A stretch of 64,000 bases of DNA from assembly GCA_036873135.1 (NCBI GenBank), contig JAPTYO010000023.1, forward strand, positions 5,157,834-5,221,833. The letters run 5' to 3'. This stretch comes from Clarkia xantiana subsp. parviflora (taxonomy: Eukaryota; Streptophyta; Magnoliopsida; Myrtales; Onagraceae). The translations under genes and the position numbers were made by a program. Below the pieces are notes generated by a model that saw only the letters and a program-made list of their open reading frames with translations, did not search any database and was not told the origin of the DNA. This document shows, one piece after another, positions 61,195-64,000 of the stretch; position 1 is the stretch's first letter; every line of letters starts with the position of its first letter.

Positions 61195-62441
61195 TGTTGG
61201 ATCAAGGATCGACAGGCCCTAGCTTCCGGGAATGGATTTCAGAATGCCACCTTGATTACTCTCTTAGCTGTCTATCTTGACGTCGCGCGTACTTAGTTTC
61301 CTCTGTGGTGCTTTGTGGCGTTAACCTAAAAAAGGGGGGTGGGGATTTACCCCTAATTCCACTCCGAAGCTTAAGTCAGTAACAAATTATGAGAATAATA
61401 ATGTGTCAATGTATGGAAATACGTGAGGGTATTTATATGTTTAGTTTGTACCGAATTTTGGTGGCAGTGACATTACTCTGATTGGCCCTCCTCAGTGGTG
61501 GCAGCCGGTGACAAGCAGGTTGCCACCTCATCTTTCCTTAGGAGGAGGGATTTTCTAAGTAGGTGAAAAGCAGGTCGAAACCTCATCTTTCCTTAGGATG
61601 AGGGGTTTTCTCTAAGTAGGTGACAAGCAGGTCGCCACCTTATCTTTCCTTAAGAGAAGAGGTTTCTTCCATGTTGGGTTACGATTAAAAGGATAGAATA
61701 GTATGATGTCGAGTACGTTTAAAGGCGAGACTAAAGAAAAGTAAGTCGACGACCATTTCTGTTCATAACGACAAATGGTCGACGACTATATATGAAGAAG
61801 TCGACTTTTGAAGAACGACTAGCAAAAGAAGGCGACTAAATCACTCAAGGCTCTCCTATTAAGGTACGAGTCGAGTTGATAGCCAAAACACCACTGAAGA
61901 AACCTTCCTCTTAAGGAAATGGATAGGTGGCGACCTGCTCCAGCCGCCATGAAGAAACCTTCCTCTTAAGGAAAGGGACAGGTGGCGACCTGCTCCAGCC
62001 GCCATGAAGAAACCTTCCTCTTAAGGAAAGGGACAAGTGGCGACCTGCTTCAGCCGCCAAAGGAAAACCTTCCCATCTAAGGAAAGATGAGGTGGCGACC
62101 TACTTGTCACCTTCGTAAACCGACTCTGGACAGAAACCCTCTCAAGAGGGTAGTCGCCATTTAATGTCGGTAATCTCTCCCTATAAATAGGGGAACATTA
62201 TATACATTTAATCTTGATTCTCATACTTTACAATACTCTTACATAAATCCATTATTGACTTAAGCTTTGGAGTGGAATCAGGGGCCATCCCCACCCCTTT
62301 TCAGGTCCTCGCCTAGCACAAAGCTCCTAAAGGAAACTAAGTACCCGAGAGGTCGAGAAAGATACCTAAAAGAGTTAGCTCCCAGCGAGACATCGAAGTC
62401 CACTACTAGAAGTTCAAGGCCACGTCATCTTGATCCCAACA
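61195..62441 (+). repeat. 5' LTR of a Ty3/gypsy element
   Basis: TGTTGG...CCCAACA, 1247 bp, followed by TTGGCAACGTCTGTGGGA, a common plant gypsy primer-site context (usual form TTGGCGCCGTCTGTGGG). TATA box CTATAAATAG at about 62191-62200. Holds two tandem arrays in opposite orientation (61507-61674, 61897-62115) and a 14-bp perfect hairpin (61745-61786). Confidence 0.85.
61507..62115. repeat. Opposed tandem arrays inside the gypsy LTR
   Basis: Three ~56-bp units (GACAAGCAGGTCGCCACCT, ATCTTTCCTTA...) at 61507-61674 and four ~55-bp units, in the other orientation (TAAGGAAAGGGACAGGTGGC, GACCTGCTCCAGCCGCC), at 61897-62115. The right array is the reverse complement of the left, so the LTR transcript can form a long multi-copy stem. 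Confidence 0.85.
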
Positions 62442-62476
62442 TTTGGCAACGTCTGTGGGAAATTGATCAAAAAGTC

Positions 62477-63502
62477 ATGGCCTCCGAGAAGAAAAAGATG
62501 CCAAACTCCGTGGTAGAGGAGGTGGGAAGATCTCAAGTGAATCCCACCACTTCAAAGTCAACACCGGAGGAAGATCCGCCAATGCCCTAGGCTAATGGCA
62601 CTGGTAGTGAAGAGAATCCTATTCACTCAAAGTCATTACCAAATCCGGAAGAGGCGAGAACAGTCCCCCCGGCTGTCCCACAAGAGGTAATGGTGGCTTT
62701 CATAGCCTTTTGGAACCAAGCCCAGGCGGGAACTGTTCCTGACAAGAAGGAACCAACCCGAGAAGTCTCCCAGAAGGAAGAGGTGGCTTCCAGTGTGAAG
62801 GTAGCGGAGGAAAATCTCTTGGAAAAAGAGATTCCTAAGGCTCCCGAAATCGATGCGGCGAGCAAAGAACCCGTCCTATTCATTATAGGACAGGTGGAAG
62901 AATTGTTGGAAAAGAAGAGAAGAGGGGCAAACGATCTGCTAATTGTTCGTGACCACACCTCTCACCCTTTCTCCAAAAGGATGTTCAATACTCGAGTTCC
63001 CCCGCAAGTATTCGCGAGGAACATCGACGACTATACAGGCGAGGGAGATCCTGTTTGCCATATCAACGCCCACAACTCCTCCCTCCTAGGGAGAGGGGCA
63101 ACACCAGATCATCATGCAGCTCTCTTCCCAACAACTCTAAAAGAAGAAGCCTCCACTTGGTTCTATTGTCTTCCTGACAACTCGATAGACTCATGGGAAG
63201 AGTTGAAGACCAAGTTCATAGAAGGCCACATAGGCCAATTATTATACTAGATACCACAAGATACTCCAGCAGCTGAATGAGGACGCCACTGACGGCGAGC
63301 TGATCTGGACCTTCTAGAGAGGCCTCACAGTTCAGAGCCAAGCTTTGAAGGATAGCATGGTGATGAAGCCCGTGCGAAAGATTGATGCCCTCGCCATCAA
63401 GGTCAAGAAGTACATCGACTTGGAAAGGTCACACGAGAAATCGCCCATGGAGGCCAAGAAGCAGGTCATTCCTGCTAAGATCGATGAGGGTTCTACTTTT
63501 TA
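62477..63502 (+). pseudogene. Gypsy gag
   Basis: Starts at ATG 62477 (MASEKKKMPNSVVEEVGRSQ). An in-frame TAG at 62588 interrupts it; the same frame continues to 63250 with FSKRMFNTRVPPQVF, FARNIDDYTGEGDPVCHINA and LFPTTLKEEASTWFYCLPDN, SIDSWEELKTKFIEGH, the Retrotrans_gag domain. A stop at 63248 and a frame change follow; NEDATDGELIWTF, a stop and RGLTVQSQALKDSMV are still readable. Confidence 0.88.
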
Positions 63503-64000
63503 ACCCCTGAAGAGAGATGAAGGCTCTCGACCCAAAAAACTTTCAAAATCAGAAAAGAGACACCAAATCTTATCCAGCAAAGTACACCCCTCTCACACAC
63601 AACGTGGCGGTAGTACTTCAAAAGATGGAGAAACTCCGTTTAAACAACCCACCTCCAGCAAGGAAGAACATGATGGGTCATCAGATAAATGCCTATTGTC
63701 GGTATCACCACGCTTGGGGGCACGATACGAATGAATGCACTATCTTAAAGCAGGACATCGAGACTCTCATTCAAAGAGGTAAACTATTAAAATTTGTGGA
63801 GAAATCTACCAACACCCCCAAGAAACGAAATCGTAGCCCAAGAGGGAACTCCCTATCCCCTCGTCATGACCATCTCGTCCCAATCCAGAGAGGGGCAGTG
63901 AACGTCATTGTGGGAGGATTCACGTCAGGAGGAGGAACGAATTTAGCCCGAGAAGTATATGCTGCCCAAATATCTACAGCGGCTGTGATGGGAAAAAGAC
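63503..64000 (+). pseudogene. Gypsy gag C terminus and protease approach
   Basis: In one frame from about 63600: INAYCRYHHAWGHDTNECTI (degenerate CCHC-like knuckle of this gypsy lineage), LKQDIETLIQRGKLLKF and VNVIVGGFTSGGGTN, the conserved I-N-x-I-x-G-G segment that leads to protease. The window ends within it. Confidence 0.8.

Larger units (their letters stand above)
61195..64000 (+). mobile_element. Ty3/gypsy LTR retrotransposon, 5' part (runs off the window)
   Basis: 5' LTR, primer site, gag and the beginning of the gag-protease region are seen; RT and integrase would lie beyond the window. It is inserted into the right terminus of the Tourist-like element (junction ACGTC/TGTTGG). Copy is broken in gag. 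Confidence 0.88.

Overview
The window looks like a eudicot nuclear genome: AT-rich and intron-containing, with dense plant retrotransposons (copia, gypsy and L1-type LINE), MITEs, a Helitron-like element, and three genes with clear angiosperm homologues. I see no bacterial operons, rRNA, tRNA or CRISPR. Only about 6 kb is host gene; most of the remainder is repeat, much of it nested. Left part (1-6.7 kb): a patchwork of small MITEs, then a 53-codon gene (1856-2017, +) that I recognise as a ROT4/DVL (ROTUNDIFOLIA FOUR-LIKE) peptide gene. It has a TATA box and an upstream ORF ending in a poly-Phe tract. From 6728 to 13332 lies a decayed LINE on the minus strand, bounded by a 13-bp target-site duplication. 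Middle left (14.2-24.7 kb): a decayed Ty1/copia element (14185-22566, TSD GAGAC), a foldback MITE plus a half copy, and an orphan LINE RNase H fragment. Genes: the six-exon CDC48/p97 AAA-ATPase gene (24689-29119, -) reconstructs to about 810 codons with both AAA modules intact; two introns carry MITEs of one family. Its upstream region abuts a probable Helitron (29410-35881, minus orientation). That element contains a MITE and a recent but coding-dead copia element (30345-35241) whose 184-bp LTRs differ at one base. Centre (36-44.3 kb): a 2-kb poly(A)-tailed retroposed insertion with a 15-bp TSD that is open in one frame for almost its whole length; a gypsy-type LTR with a perfect 20-bp hairpin; a Tourist-like MITE; and the intronless TAF8 gene (43114-44259, -), a TFIID subunit. 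Right part (44.6-64 kb): exon remnants of an ABC1/UbiB-like atypical kinase gene (46440-47241, -) with a Trp-to-stop change. After that comes a nest: a Tourist-like element starting at 51710 was hit by another MITE, by a second copia element (52704-61110, TSD TACAC) and by a gypsy element whose 1.25-kb 5' LTR starts at 61195 and whose gag runs off the window. The three recognisable host genes are housekeeping or developmental (protein segregase, TFIID assembly, peptide growth regulator) and show no sign of acting as one pathway. I found no convincing new multi-gene system. The most unusual items are the retroposed single-ORF element, the coding-dead copia with near-identical LTRs, the two sister copia families that keep a TATA-adjacent palindrome while its sequence differs, and the short upstream ORFs on two host genes.
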